Assembly (NCBI RefSeq): GCF_000325705.1
Contig: NC_019904.1
Coordinates: 5,544,041 to 5,608,040 of the forward strand
DNA: 64,000 bases
Direction of reading: 5' to 3'
Source of the DNA: Echinicola vietnamensis DSM 17526
GTDB lineage: Bacteria; Bacteroidota; Bacteroidia; Cytophagales; Cyclobacteriaceae
The notes under the pieces were generated by a model, which was not told where the DNA came from, did no database searches, and saw only the letters and a list, made by a program, of their open reading frames with translations. Below are positions 34,953 through 43,565 of this stretch, piece by piece; positions within the stretch are counted from its first letter, which is position 1, and the number at the start of each line of letters is the position of its first letter. The position numbers and the translations under genes were made by a program.

Positions 34953-36323
34953 CTAGCCTTTGGTGATGGCTCCCAGAATGTCATGTTTGGTGATGATGTG
35001 AATCTGATGTAGATCATCCCTGACCAAGACCGCCTTGTCCTTGTCCACCATGGATGACAACACGTCCAAGGTACTGTCCAATGCCACAAACTTCATCGAA
35101 TCCTCCATGACTTCCTCCACCGGAGCATCCTTCAGCTCGGGCTTCTGAATGATCTTCGTCAACAATTTGGTGTCCGTCAGGCTTCCGATCACATTCCCGT
35201 CTTCCACGACCGGGATCTGAGAAACCGACCTTTCGTTCATCAGGTGAATCGCCGCTTTGACCTTCTCCCCTTTCTTGGCCACCACCAGTTCATAGCTCCC
35301 ATTACGACTGGAGATGATATCCCGGGCAGTTCCAAACGTGGTATCCTCCAAAAAGCCGTGGTTTTTCATCCAGTCATCATTGTACACCTTTCCCAAGTAA
35401 CGGGTACCATGATCGGGCAAAATAATCACCATGGTATCCTGCTCCGTTAGGTGCTGCCGGGCATACTCCAAGGCCCCATGGACGGCAGAACCGCAGGACC
35501 AGCCCACGAACAGTCCTTCTTCCCTGGAAAGTCTCCTCGTCATCACGGCCGAATCCTTATCGGTCACCTTCACAAAGTGATCAATCATCGAAAAATCAAC
35601 ATTGGCCGGTAAAATATCCTCGCCAATTCCTTCGGTGAGATAGGGATAAATTTCGTTTTCATCAAACTCCCCCGTTTCCTTGTACTTTTTGAAAACGGAA
35701 CCATAGGTGTCGATGCCCACCGACACAATGGATGGGTTTTGCTCTTTCAGGTATTTGGCCGTGCCGCTCATCGTGCCGCCGGTACCCACACCTGCTGCAA
35801 AATGGGTGATTTTCCCTTCTGTATCCTTCCAAATCTCAGGACCTGTGGTTTCATAGTGGGCCTTCCAGTTGGAAAGATTATCGTACTGATTGGGATAAAA
35901 TGAATTGGGAATATCCTTATTGAGCTTTTTTGCTACGGAATAGTAGGAGCGCGGATCATCTGGGGACACGTTGGTAGGACAAACGACCACCTCTGCTCCC
36001 ATGGCTTTGAGGACATCTATTTTTTCTTTGGACTGCTTATCGGCCATTGTAAAAATACACTTGTACCCTCTCGCAATCCCTACCAAGGCCAAGCCCATCC
36101 CGGTATTGCCACTGGTTCCTTCTATAATGGTTCCGCCTGGCTTTAGTATTCCTGCTTTTTCGGCATCGTCGATCATTTTGATCGCCATTCTGTCCTTTAC
36201 CGAATTTCCAGGATTGAAATATTCTACCTTCACATAAATCGTTCCCTTTATCCCTTTGTTGAGACGGTTTAGCTTTACCAAAGGAGTGTCTCCAATGGTG
36301 TCGATGATCGAGTTGTATATCAT
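34953..36323 (-). CDS. Cystathionine beta-synthase-type PLP enzyme with CBS domains
   Basis: This fold-type II PLP enzyme joins a serine-type substrate to a thiol; with its C-terminal tandem CBS domains it matches cystathionine beta-synthase more than plain cysteine synthase. From the ATG at 36323 it has 456 residues and begins with the conserved DTIGDTPLVKLNRL; the longer frame to 36479 adds 52 non-conserved residues and runs through a terminator. The PLP lysine is in PGNSVKDRMA and the phosphate loop is GTSGNTG. The CBS pair (about 335-456) could bind adenosyl ligands. It is a single-gene unit. Confidence 0.9.
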   Translation of the reverse strand: MIYNSIIDTIGDTPLVKLNRLNKGIKGTIYVKVEYFNPGNSVKDRMAIKMIDDAEKAGILKPGGTIIEGTSGNTGMGLALVGIARGYKCIFTMADKQSKEKIDVLKAMGAEVVVCPTNVSPDDPRSYYSVAKKLNKDIPNSFYPNQYDNLSNWKAHYETTGPEIWKDTEGKITHFAAGVGTGGTMSGTAKYLKEQNPSIVSVGIDTYGSVFKKYKETGEFDENEIYPYLTEGIGEDILPANVDFSMIDHFVKVTDKDSAVMTRRLSREEGLFVGWSCGSAVHGALEYARQHLTEQDTMVIILPDHGTRYLGKVYNDDWMKNHGFLEDTTFGTARDIISSRNGSYELVVAKKGEKVKAAIHLMNERSVSQIPVVEDGNVIGSLTDTKLLTKIIQKPELKDAPVEEVMEDSMKFVALDSTLDVLSSMVDKDKAVLVRDDLHQIHIITKHDILGAITKG

Positions 36324-36447
36324 TTTTATAAGGGTTATTTCTTTAGGACAATTTACAAATATTTTTCTTTTGGGACGTGGATGTGCGACTTTCTTCTGTG
36401 CGATAACCATTATGCACATCTTGTTCCAATCCCGCAAAAATTGGTAT

Positions 36448-36477
36448 AAAAAAAGCGGCCGATTTACAATGGGCCGC
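36448..36477 (-). terminator. Intrinsic terminator of pyrR-pyrB
   Basis: On the minus strand GCGGCC and GGCCGC pair across an 11-base loop, followed by seven T residues, 28 bases past the pyrB stop. Confidence 0.88.
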
Positions 36478-36504
36478 ACTTACTTTCTCTAGGTTCCTGT
36501 CAAA

Positions 36505-37428
36505 TCACTTTACCCCTGCCAGCAAATAGAGCACGGCCATTCGCACGGCCACCCCATTTTCTACCTGATTGAGGATAATGGAGTGCTCACTGTCGGCAAC
36601 ATCTGAATTCAACTCGACCCCCCTATTGATGGGGCCTGGATGCATGATGACTATTTCCTTATCCAACTGATCCAAAAGCTTCTTATCGACGCCATAGTAA
36701 AGGGAATATTCCCTTAAGGATGGGAAATATTTAATCTGCTGCCTTTCGAGTTGAATGCGCAGGACATTGGCCACGTCACACCATTCCAGTGCTTTTTTCA
36801 CATCTAACTCCACCTTTACTCCCAGACTCGAAATGTACTTTGGCAACAAAGTGATCGGACCGCATACCATTACTTCTGCGCCCAACTTTTGCAGGCAGAA
36901 TATATTGGAAAGCGCTACCCTTGAATGGAGGATATCACCAATAATCGCCACCTTCTTCCCGGCCACATCTCCCAGTTTTTCACGGATGGAAAAAGCATCC
37001 AACAAGGCTTGGGTAGGATGCTCGTGGGTGCCGTCTCCGGCATTGACAATATTGGCATCGATATTTTGTGAAAGAAAATGGGGAGCACCCGGGCTGCTAT
37101 GCCGCATGACCACCATGTCCACCTTCATCGAAAGGATATTGTTTACCGTATCGACCAGTGTTTCCCCTTTTTTGACCGAGCTGTTGCTGGATGAGAAATT
37201 GATCACATCGGCAGAAAGCCGCTTTTCAGCCAGTTCAAAGGACAACCGGGTCCTAGTGGAGTTTTCAAAGAACACATTGGCAATGGTAATGTCCCGCAGC
37301 GATGGCACCTTTTTGATCGGCCGGTTGATAACCTCTTTAAAATTGTCCGCTGTTTCGAAAATCAGTTGGATATCTGCTTCATTCAATCCTTTGATACCCA
37401 ATAAATGTTTGGTACTTAGCTGTTGCAT
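36505..37428 (-). CDS. pyrB: Aspartate carbamoyltransferase catalytic subunit PyrB
   Basis: PyrB condenses carbamoyl phosphate with aspartate, the committed step of pyrimidine synthesis. The 307-residue product carries the carbamoyl-phosphate motif STRTRLSFE, then HSSPGAPHFL, HEHPTQALLDAF and the C-terminal MHPGPINRGVEL. No regulatory pyrI gene is nearby, as expected where PyrR controls expression. It starts two bases after pyrR, so the two are one operon closed by a terminator. Confidence 0.97.
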   Translation of the reverse strand: MQQLSTKHLLGIKGLNEADIQLIFETADNFKEVINRPIKKVPSLRDITIANVFFENSTRTRLSFELAEKRLSADVINFSSSNSSVKKGETLVDTVNNILSMKVDMVVMRHSSPGAPHFLSQNIDANIVNAGDGTHEHPTQALLDAFSIREKLGDVAGKKVAIIGDILHSRVALSNIFCLQKLGAEVMVCGPITLLPKYISSLGVKVELDVKKALEWCDVANVLRIQLERQQIKYFPSLREYSLYYGVDKKLLDQLDKEIVIMHPGPINRGVELNSDVADSEHSIILNQVENGVAVRMAVLYLLAGVK

Positions 37429-37430
37429 CC

Positions 37431-37985
37431 TTAGCTTTTAACTTCTTCTTTTTCGGTTATCCAAATCGCATCTTCCTCGAATCCTTTCAATGCCCACTCC
37501 ACACTGACATACTGGCTATCAAGCGTATTGACCTCCCGGCCACAGTAATCGGGCTTTATGGGATAATCACGTGTAAATTTCCGATCTATCAGAACCATCA
37601 GCTCTACCTTCCTGGGCCTTCCAAAAGCAATCATGGCATCCATGGCCGCTCGGGCCGACCTGCCTTTAAAAAGTACATCGTCTACCAACACCACGTTTTT
37701 GTTTTCAATCAAAAAATTGATCTTAGTCTCGTTCGCTTTCAGCGGAATATTCCTCCTGCGGAAATCATCCCGATGGAAGGTGGCATCCAAATACCCAGAA
37801 GGCACCTTCACCCCGCTGATTTCCTCCAGTCGCTTCTCCAGTCGGTCCAGCACCATCACCCCTCTTGGCTGAAGTCCCAGCAGTACGGTATTGTCAAAAT
37901 CATCGTGATTTTCAATCAACTGGTAGCAGAAACGGTCCAGGATAATTGAAATTTGCTTTTGGTCTAAGACGAGTCTTTTTTGCAT
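37431..37985 (-). CDS. pyrR: PyrR pyrimidine regulator/uracil phosphoribosyltransferase
   Basis: PyrR is an RNA-binding attenuation regulator of pyr genes with uracil phosphoribosyltransferase activity. The 184-residue product has the PRPP-binding loop VVLVDDVLFKGRSARAAMDA and the type I PRTase fold. It leads the pyrR-pyrB unit. The leader is only about 20 bases long if the -7 box at 38002 is used, too short for the terminator/antiterminator control known in Bacillus, so control here may differ or lie elsewhere. Confidence 0.93.
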   Translation of the reverse strand: MQKRLVLDQKQISIILDRFCYQLIENHDDFDNTVLLGLQPRGVMVLDRLEKRLEEISGVKVPSGYLDATFHRDDFRRRNIPLKANETKINFLIENKNVVLVDDVLFKGRSARAAMDAMIAFGRPRKVELMVLIDRKFTRDYPIKPDYCGREVNTLDSQYVSVEWALKGFEEDAIWITEKEEVKS

Positions 37986-38001
37986 AACTGTGATTTGAGC
38001 A

Positions 38002-38009
38002 CAAATATA
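38002..38009 (-). promoter_or_regulatory. -7 box for pyrR-pyrB
   Basis: TATATTTG on the minus strand is a perfect TAnnTTTG match, 16 bases before the pyrR start codon. Confidence 0.5.
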
Positions 38010-38098
38010 GAAATAAATTGTCAGCCTCAGCCGCTTCGAACAGATAAATCAAGGCAATCCATCGCCGGAATACCATGGCCCTTCACCCTTTCGTAACC

Positions 38099-39712
38099 CT
38101 ATTCTTCTTCGGCTTCCTCTTCAGGAATCAAGCTTGCATTGGCCTGGATTTTGGTCAAAAAGAACACTTCCCTGATCTCTTCTTTGCCCGAATCCCCCAA
38201 ATACCTGATTCGCTGCTTTCCTGAGAGCAAAAAATAATCGCCATACCACCAGCTAAGGGAAAGGCTTTCCCCTTGGGTGTCCTTGATCCGCTCCTCCTCA
38301 TCGATCAAGGCAAGCTCCACCGGCTCATTTTCCAGCTCGATCTCACCATTATGGAGATAACTGAGCTGCAATTTTTCGTCCTCCAAATAGAGGTAAAACA
38401 AGTTGCTTCCATCAAAACTGACTTCTCCAAATTTACCGGGACTGGTAGTGGTGACGTCCTTCAGGGAAAGGGAATTGTCCCACAGGATTTGCCCTTCTTC
38501 ATCCAACAGTAAAAACTGGGCTGCCATAAATTTGTACTCGTTGTTGGACATCACATCGGTACCGGGATAGTCCCAGGGATAACCACCAGGAACCACCCTG
38601 TTACGCATGCTCAGGGGAGCATAGCGGTAAAAATCACTACTGTACATCATATCCCGGGGAGAAAACCTCCCCGAACTTGTCAGGTAATAATCATTGTATA
38701 CCAAAAAGTAGTTGTTACCCGCCACAATTTCCCTGGTGACCAAGGTATTGGGAAGGACAAGGTCCCGTTCCTTTTCAATATCCCGGGCCAGCTTCCGCTC
38801 CCGACGGGCCTTTTGCTTCTCCGGAAGGTAATTATAAAAATGCTGAAAATCCGCCAAGGTCAAAAACCGGTTTTCATACTCGCCAAATTCATTGATCCTG
38901 GTAAAATACACCCCCATATTGGGATCGCGTTTTCTTTGCCCGTAAGGGCCTATCAACACTTGACTGTAATCATCCATGGACGTCAAGATCCCCTCGACAA
39001 TCTCCAAGTCGGGCCGGTTTTCCGGTTCCACTTTTACTTCGCGCAGTTTGTTTCCTTCCAAGTCAAAGGTCATGATAGAAAGGCTCCTTTTCTTATAACG
39101 GTCCCGCTTGCTCACCAGCACATCAAATACTTTCAGCACCGGATCCTTTCTTAGCTGTAGAATACTCACCTCGTTGGCATATATTCCTTGGACGGTAAGG
39201 ACACTGCCCGTTTCTGTATCCAGCAGCTGAATGGCCGGCCGATAATCCATCATCCCCATTAAAATGGCCTTTTTGTCCATGATCAAAAACTCCTGGAGTT
39301 CCATTTCGAGGATATTCTCCAATTTCACTTCCCTCACCCGGTGGTTGGTCAGGTTGATTTCATAGACAATCTTCTCATTGGCATAGCTTTCACCTTTCTG
39401 GAAAAGGGTATACAGGTATTCCTCATCCAGGTCAAACCCGATCAGGTCAAAATAATCTTTCACGGGTACTTCGTACACCTTGGAACCACGTAGGTCCCGA
39501 TCGGTGAAAAAATACTGGAGCCGCTGTTCGAGACTGAATCCTTTGGCCGCTTTGGTGCGAAAGGCTATGGTACCGTCCCTGGTCGGCAAAACCAGGTAAT
39601 CACGATCGTCCCATTCAGAAGGAACCTCTGCCCGGTTCGTGAACTGTACCTGGGCCACCACAACAACGGGCAATACGACCATCAGAAAAAATAACCCTAT
39701 GAATTTATTCAT
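38099..39712 (-). CDS. Secreted protein of unknown function
   Basis: I do not recognise a family. The start at 39712 has an AGGA five bases upstream and begins directly with a signal peptide (MNKFIGLFFLMVVLPVVVVA), giving 537 residues; an ATG at 39724 would add four. The mature part is rich in beta-type stretches ending in short motifs such as DEEGQILWDN and LQLSYLHNGEIELENEP, which suggests a propeller-like fold of periplasmic or outer-membrane location. A highly charged segment lies near residues 300-320 (KARRERKLARDIEKERD) and the tail is acidic (EEEAEEE). It is alone between pyrR and the divergent PolX-like gene. Confidence 0.75.
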   Translation of the reverse strand: MNKFIGLFFLMVVLPVVVVAQVQFTNRAEVPSEWDDRDYLVLPTRDGTIAFRTKAAKGFSLEQRLQYFFTDRDLRGSKVYEVPVKDYFDLIGFDLDEEYLYTLFQKGESYANEKIVYEINLTNHRVREVKLENILEMELQEFLIMDKKAILMGMMDYRPAIQLLDTETGSVLTVQGIYANEVSILQLRKDPVLKVFDVLVSKRDRYKKRSLSIMTFDLEGNKLREVKVEPENRPDLEIVEGILTSMDDYSQVLIGPYGQRKRDPNMGVYFTRINEFGEYENRFLTLADFQHFYNYLPEKQKARRERKLARDIEKERDLVLPNTLVTREIVAGNNYFLVYNDYYLTSSGRFSPRDMMYSSDFYRYAPLSMRNRVVPGGYPWDYPGTDVMSNNEYKFMAAQFLLLDEEGQILWDNSLSLKDVTTTSPGKFGEVSFDGSNLFYLYLEDEKLQLSYLHNGEIELENEPVELALIDEEERIKDTQGESLSLSWWYGDYFLLSGKQRIRYLGDSGKEEIREVFFLTKIQANASLIPEEEAEEE

Positions 39713-39825
39713 TTCTATCCTCATATTTCTAACTTGATTGTACCTTAAGATAAGGCTAAGTATTTTATTTTAAAACATTATTTACGGACATTTGTCCCTG
39801 TAACAAACCCAAACCGACAGAAGCT

Positions 39826-41532
39826 TTGGACAATAAAAACATCACCAAAATCCTCAAACTCACCGCTCAGCTAATGGAGCTACATGAGGTGAATACCTTC
39901 AAGATCAGAAGTTATACTTCCGCCATATACTCCATCGACCAAGGTAATATCAGCCTGGAAAAGCTCGACAAAGAAGCCCTTCAAAAAATCAACGGCATCG
40001 GCAAAAGCATTGCAGAAGTCATCGTGCAGCTGCAGGAAACCGGCACCCATGAATATTTGGAGGAATTGCTGAAAGAAACCCCAAAAGGACTCTTGGAAGT
40101 ATTGGAAATCAAAGGACTTGGTCCCAAAAAGATAAAAACACTCTGGAAAACGCTCCACATCACCTCCGTGCATGAACTGCTTGAAGCCTGTCAATCAGGG
40201 GAAGTGGCCAAAATAAAAGGCTTCGGTAAAAAGACACAGGAAAGCATTATCCAGTCCCTTGAATTTATGGCCTCTAACCAAGGCAAATGGCATTATGCCG
40301 ATGTGGAAGAGGCCGTGGAAACCCTTCATGATGACCTGGTTCAGCTGTTTGGCGATGATGCCGTTTCACTTACGGGAGCCTACTCGCGTAAAAACGAAAT
40401 CATCGAACAAGTGGAATGGTTGATCAAGAGCGAGGATCCTAAAGCAGTTTTCAAGAAGCTTTCATCACTGAAACCCCTTCAGCAAGACAAGAAAACATCC
40501 AGCCCCTTCACGTGGCGGGGAAAGCTGGGAGAGAGGGACCTTAGTGCCGTCATCTTTGTCACTTCTCCGAGCACTTTTGTAAATGAACAATTGCTGCGCA
40601 GCGCCAGTCGTGCACATTTGTTGGCCCCACTGGAAGATGGCACCCCCTTGGGCAGCTATTTTAAAGCAGGACAATTTGAAAGCCAAGAGGCCGCCTACAA
40701 AGCAGCAGGGCTGGCCTATGTGGTCCCCGAATTGCGCGAGGGCCAATTTGAGATCGCCCTAGCCAAAGAAAACAAACTACCGGTCTTACTGGAGGAAAAA
40801 GACCTCAAGGGAATTCTACACAACCATTCCACCTACAGTGACGGCAAACATACCCTAAAGGAAATGGCCGATTACTGCCAAGAACTGGGCTATGAGTACT
40901 TGGGCATCTCCGACCACAGCAGGACGGCCATGTATGCGGGCGGACTGGACATTGACAAGGTGGTCGAGCAGCAAGCGGAAATCAAACGCCTCAATGAAGA
41001 GATGGCCCCCTTTCGGATCTTCAGCGGGATCGAAAGCGACATCCTGGTGGATGGCAGCCTGGACTATCCTGACGAGGTATTGGCCTCCTTTGATTTTATC
41101 GTATCATCGATCCATAGCGGCCTGAGCATGACCCGTAAAAAAGCCACTGCCAGACTGATCAAAGCCATCGAAAACCCCTACACCACCATCCTCGGTCATC
41201 CTACCGGCCGGTTGCTGCTCAGAAGAGAAGGCTATCCAGTGGACCATAAGGCAATCATTGACGCTTGTGCAGAAAACAAGGTGGTCATCGAAATCAATGC
41301 AAATCCGTGGCGCTTGGACTTGGACTGGAGATGGGTGCACTATGCCATGGATAAAGAAGTCATGCTTTCCATCAACCCGGACGCTCATGAGAAAAAAGGT
41401 TATTTTCACATGAAATACGGTGTCCTGACAGGCCGCAAGGGAGGACTTACCAAAGCCATGACCCTGAATGCCATGGGCGTTCAAGCAATCGGGGAATACT
41501 TTGACAAAAGAAAAGAAAACATCAAAAAATAA
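39826..41532 (+). CDS. PolX-like protein: HhH, degenerate polymerase and intact PHP domain
   Basis: Bacterial PolX joins a family X repair polymerase to a PHP-domain 3'-5' exonuclease. This 568-residue protein begins at a TTG (MDNKNITKILKLTAQLMELHE is the conserved N-terminus), has helix-hairpin-helix repeats (about 45-150), a polymerase region and a PHP domain (about 326-565). The PHP metal ligands look complete: His332 and His334, ISDHS, GIESDI, SSIHSG, LGHPTGR and NPDAHE. In the polymerase region GAYSRKNEIIEQVEWLI (184-200) aligns with the G-S-x-R-R...G-D-I-D motif but has Gln195 and Glu197 where the metal-binding aspartates belong, so polymerase activity is doubtful. A small membrane-protein gene follows 8 bases later. 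Confidence 0.9.
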   Translation: MDNKNITKILKLTAQLMELHEVNTFKIRSYTSAIYSIDQGNISLEKLDKEALQKINGIGKSIAEVIVQLQETGTHEYLEELLKETPKGLLEVLEIKGLGPKKIKTLWKTLHITSVHELLEACQSGEVAKIKGFGKKTQESIIQSLEFMASNQGKWHYADVEEAVETLHDDLVQLFGDDAVSLTGAYSRKNEIIEQVEWLIKSEDPKAVFKKLSSLKPLQQDKKTSSPFTWRGKLGERDLSAVIFVTSPSTFVNEQLLRSASRAHLLAPLEDGTPLGSYFKAGQFESQEAAYKAAGLAYVVPELREGQFEIALAKENKLPVLLEEKDLKGILHNHSTYSDGKHTLKEMADYCQELGYEYLGISDHSRTAMYAGGLDIDKVVEQQAEIKRLNEEMAPFRIFSGIESDILVDGSLDYPDEVLASFDFIVSSIHSGLSMTRKKATARLIKAIENPYTTILGHPTGRLLLRREGYPVDHKAIIDACAENKVVIEINANPWRLDLDWRWVHYAMDKEVMLSINPDAHEKKGYFHMKYGVLTGRKGGLTKAMTLNAMGVQAIGEYFDKRKENIKK

Positions 41533-41540
41533 TCGCATTT

Positions 41541-41828
41541 ATGAGTTGGATGAACAGCGACCCTAGTAAGCTGCTACAGCAGTGCTTCCTCATCGGTATG
41601 ATAGGCATTATCCTATGCATCGTTCCGCTGGCCAATATGGCCTTGGCTGTCTTTGACCCTCAAAAACTGGTCTTCCTCAATGGCTTTGGACTGCTCGCAC
41701 AGCTATTTGCTCTGAGCATTGCCGTGTATGTCCTTCGCATGAGAAAAATCCCTGAAGAGCCCAAGAACAAGGCAAAAAGCATGATCATCGTCCTGGGAGC
41801 AGCTTTGGTGTTTTTTATGCTTCAATAA
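41541..41828 (+). CDS. Small three-TM membrane protein of unknown function
   Basis: The 95-residue product has three hydrophobic segments (about 14-34, 44-65 and 79-94) with a short basic loop RMRKIPEEPKNKAKS between the last two. No family is recognised. It starts 8 bases after the PolX-like gene and ends just before a terminator, so it is probably its operon partner, though a functional link is not evident. Confidence 0.65.
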   Translation: MSWMNSDPSKLLQQCFLIGMIGIILCIVPLANMALAVFDPQKLVFLNGFGLLAQLFALSIAVYVLRMRKIPEEPKNKAKSMIIVLGAALVFFMLQ

Positions 41829-41843
41829 CTCCCTGAAAAACAG

Positions 41844-41874
41844 AAAAGGGAGCCTCCGAACAAGACTCCCTTTT
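41844..41874. terminator. Two-way intrinsic terminator, PolX unit and cold-shock gene
   Basis: AAAAGGGAG and CTCCCTTTT form a perfect 9-base stem around 13 bases in the gap between convergent genes; A and T flanks suit termination on either strand. Confidence 0.85.
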
Positions 41875-41896
41875 CATTTAAAAAATGACTGAAATA

Positions 41897-42088
41897 CTAC
41901 GATTTTCTCACATTTATAGCGTTCAATCCTTTTTTTCCTTCTTTCACATCATATGACACCTTGTCGTTTTGGACGACTTTTTCCTCCAAACCTGTGGCAT
42001 GCACAAAGACGTCATTCTGAGATTCGTCATCAATAATGAAACCGAATCCTTTGGCTTCATTATAAAATTTCACTTTTCCGGTAAGCAT
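41897..42088 (-). CDS. Cold-shock domain protein (CspA family)
   Basis: The 63-residue protein is a single cold-shock domain that binds single-stranded RNA and DNA and melts RNA structure. RNP1 appears as KGFGFI and RNP2 as VFVHAT, and the length is typical. It ends next to the two-way terminator. The leader is at most about 80 bases, since the divergent phosphatase gene starts at 42173, so it lacks the long thermosensing leader seen in E. coli cspA. Confidence 0.96.
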   Translation of the reverse strand: MLTGKVKFYNEAKGFGFIIDDESQNDVFVHATGLEEKVVQNDKVSYDVKEGKKGLNAINVRKS

Positions 42089-42160
42089 AATAATTAATTG
42101 TTAGTGGTTAAATGAACCAACAAACTATAAAATTCCACCTAAAAATCAAACTGATTTTCG

Positions 42161-42168
42161 TATCTTTT
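42161..42168 (+). promoter_or_regulatory. -7-like box for the SixA-like gene
   Basis: TATCTTTT is one base off TAnnTTTG and ends four bases before the ATG at 42173, which would make the transcript nearly leaderless. Confidence 0.3.
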
Positions 42169-42172
42169 AACA

Positions 42173-42661
42173 ATGAAAAATTTGATTATTTGTAGACATG
42201 CCAAGTCTTCATGGGATGATCCTTATATGGATGATCACCAAAGACCACTTGCTCCAAGAGGTTTACGAGATGCCCCTAGAATGGCTCAAAGGCTTAAAAT
42301 AAGAGGTATTTCACCGGATTATTTCGTCTCCTCTGATGCGGAGCGGGCCAAAGCCACCGCCTTCATCACAGCCGAAAACCTCCACTTCCCCAAGGAAAGG
42401 GTCGTCCTGACTTCCCAGCTGTATCATGCCTCGGCCAGCACCATCCTAAAGGCCATTCAAGGCACTCCTGAAGGCAATAAAACGGTTTTGGTTTTTGGTC
42501 ATAATCCTGGTTTTAATGACCTAATCGTCCACTTGGGCGGGCAGATCGACAACCTCCCCACCTGTGGTCAGTTTGCTTTTAGATTTGATGTGGATGCTTG
42601 GAAGGAAATCGACACCAAAAACGCCACGGAATGGTTTCTGGATTATCCCAAAAAACAGTAG
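42173..42661 (+). CDS. SixA-like histidine phosphatase
   Basis: The 162-residue protein belongs to branch 1 of the histidine phosphatase superfamily. The catalytic RH motif is in CRHAKSSW (His9), and the second histidine in VFGHNPGFNDL. SixA in E. coli dephosphorylates HPt domains; its closest use here could be on phosphorelay or PTS proteins, for example the HPt of the hybrid kinase in this window, but that is only a possibility. It is divergent from the cold-shock gene. Confidence 0.88.
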   Translation: MKNLIICRHAKSSWDDPYMDDHQRPLAPRGLRDAPRMAQRLKIRGISPDYFVSSDAERAKATAFITAENLHFPKERVVLTSQLYHASASTILKAIQGTPEGNKTVLVFGHNPGFNDLIVHLGGQIDNLPTCGQFAFRFDVDAWKEIDTKNATEWFLDYPKKQ

Positions 42662-42690
42662 ATGCCAAGAAGGTTGTTTGAGAATCGTTT

Positions 42691-43416
42691 CTAGAACTTC
42701 CTTACATCCTGCAGCACTCCCTCAAACTCCCCTTCATGATGCAGTAGGTACAGCACCTTCTCGGCCACCGCAGCGGGAGTGGTCAGTTCTTGGTTGGCTT
42801 TAAAGGACTTGAACTTGTCCACATTGCTGAAGTCTGATGGCTTTGCCGAACGGATGGTTTCCTGCATGGGCGTATCCACAATCCCTGGTGAAAGCGCAAA
42901 ATACCGGATCCCGTATCCTTTCAGATCACTTTCCTCCTGCGCCACACCCGTCATTCGGTTTAGGGCCGCCTTGGTACTGCAATATCCTGACCAGCCATCC
43001 ATGTTTTTGGCTGCCGCCCCGGATGAGATGTTCACCACGGTCTTTTGAATGTCCTGATCGGCATATTTTTGGACAAATGCATTCATCAATATGGCCGGTG
43101 CTACGACATTGATGGCGTATATACTCGCTATACTTTGGGGTTCCAAGCTGCCAACAGGCGCTATTTCCCCTATCCACCCAGCATTATTGATCAAAGCGAC
43201 CCGCTCAAAACGTCCCTGCGGAAAAATCCCGCCAAGCTTCTGGGGCAATGCCTCCACATCGGCCAGGTCAAGCGTAATATGCTTAAAATTAACAGAAGAA
43301 TCCATGGATGAACGCGAAATTCCCACCACCATATTATTGGTATCTGCCACAAGGACATCCAACAGGCCTTTGCCCAATCCTTTGCTACATCCGGTTAAAA
43401 TGAAGAGATTTTTCAT
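42691..43416 (-). CDS. Short-chain dehydrogenase, sepiapterin/benzil-reductase-like
   Basis: The 241-residue SDR has the NADP-binding TGCSKGLGKG, the NNAG motif (INNAGWIG), catalytic Ser in NISSGAA and YxxxK in YCSTKAALN. Its overall look (ALSPGIVDTPMQ, insertion pattern, absence of a membrane part) is closest to sepiapterin reductase and the related YueD-type benzil reductases. With the C-x5-HGH pterin synthase in the same window, a tetrahydrobiopterin route is conceivable. It is followed, on the same strand, by a convergent gap to the phosphatase gene. Confidence 0.82.
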   Translation of the reverse strand: MKNLFILTGCSKGLGKGLLDVLVADTNNMVVGISRSSMDSSVNFKHITLDLADVEALPQKLGGIFPQGRFERVALINNAGWIGEIAPVGSLEPQSIASIYAINVVAPAILMNAFVQKYADQDIQKTVVNISSGAAAKNMDGWSGYCSTKAALNRMTGVAQEESDLKGYGIRYFALSPGIVDTPMQETIRSAKPSDFSNVDKFKSFKANQELTTPAAVAEKVLYLLHHEGEFEGVLQDVRKF

Positions 43417-43483
43417 GCTTGCTGATATTTTATGGTTGATCTTAACGATTCACGGTATTTGCCAGCCATAGACACTAACAAAG

Positions 43484-43528
43484 AAGCGATCCCATCACAT
43501 GCACAGAATTGGCACCATGGGATCGCTT
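43484..43528 (-). terminator. Intrinsic terminator after hslU
   Basis: A perfect 12-base stem, AAGCGATCCCAT with ATGGGATCGCTT, surrounds a 21-base loop; on the minus strand it lies 38 bases past the hslU stop and is followed by TCTTTGTT, a modest T-run. Confidence 0.7.
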
Positions 43529-43565
43529 CGATGTGGGATACCCTCTTGACTCCCTCCTGCTAAAT

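Noticed and set aside
36324..36479. N-terminal extension of the CBS-domain PLP enzyme
   Set aside because: Not conserved, runs through the pyr terminator; the ATG at 36323 matches the family N-terminus.
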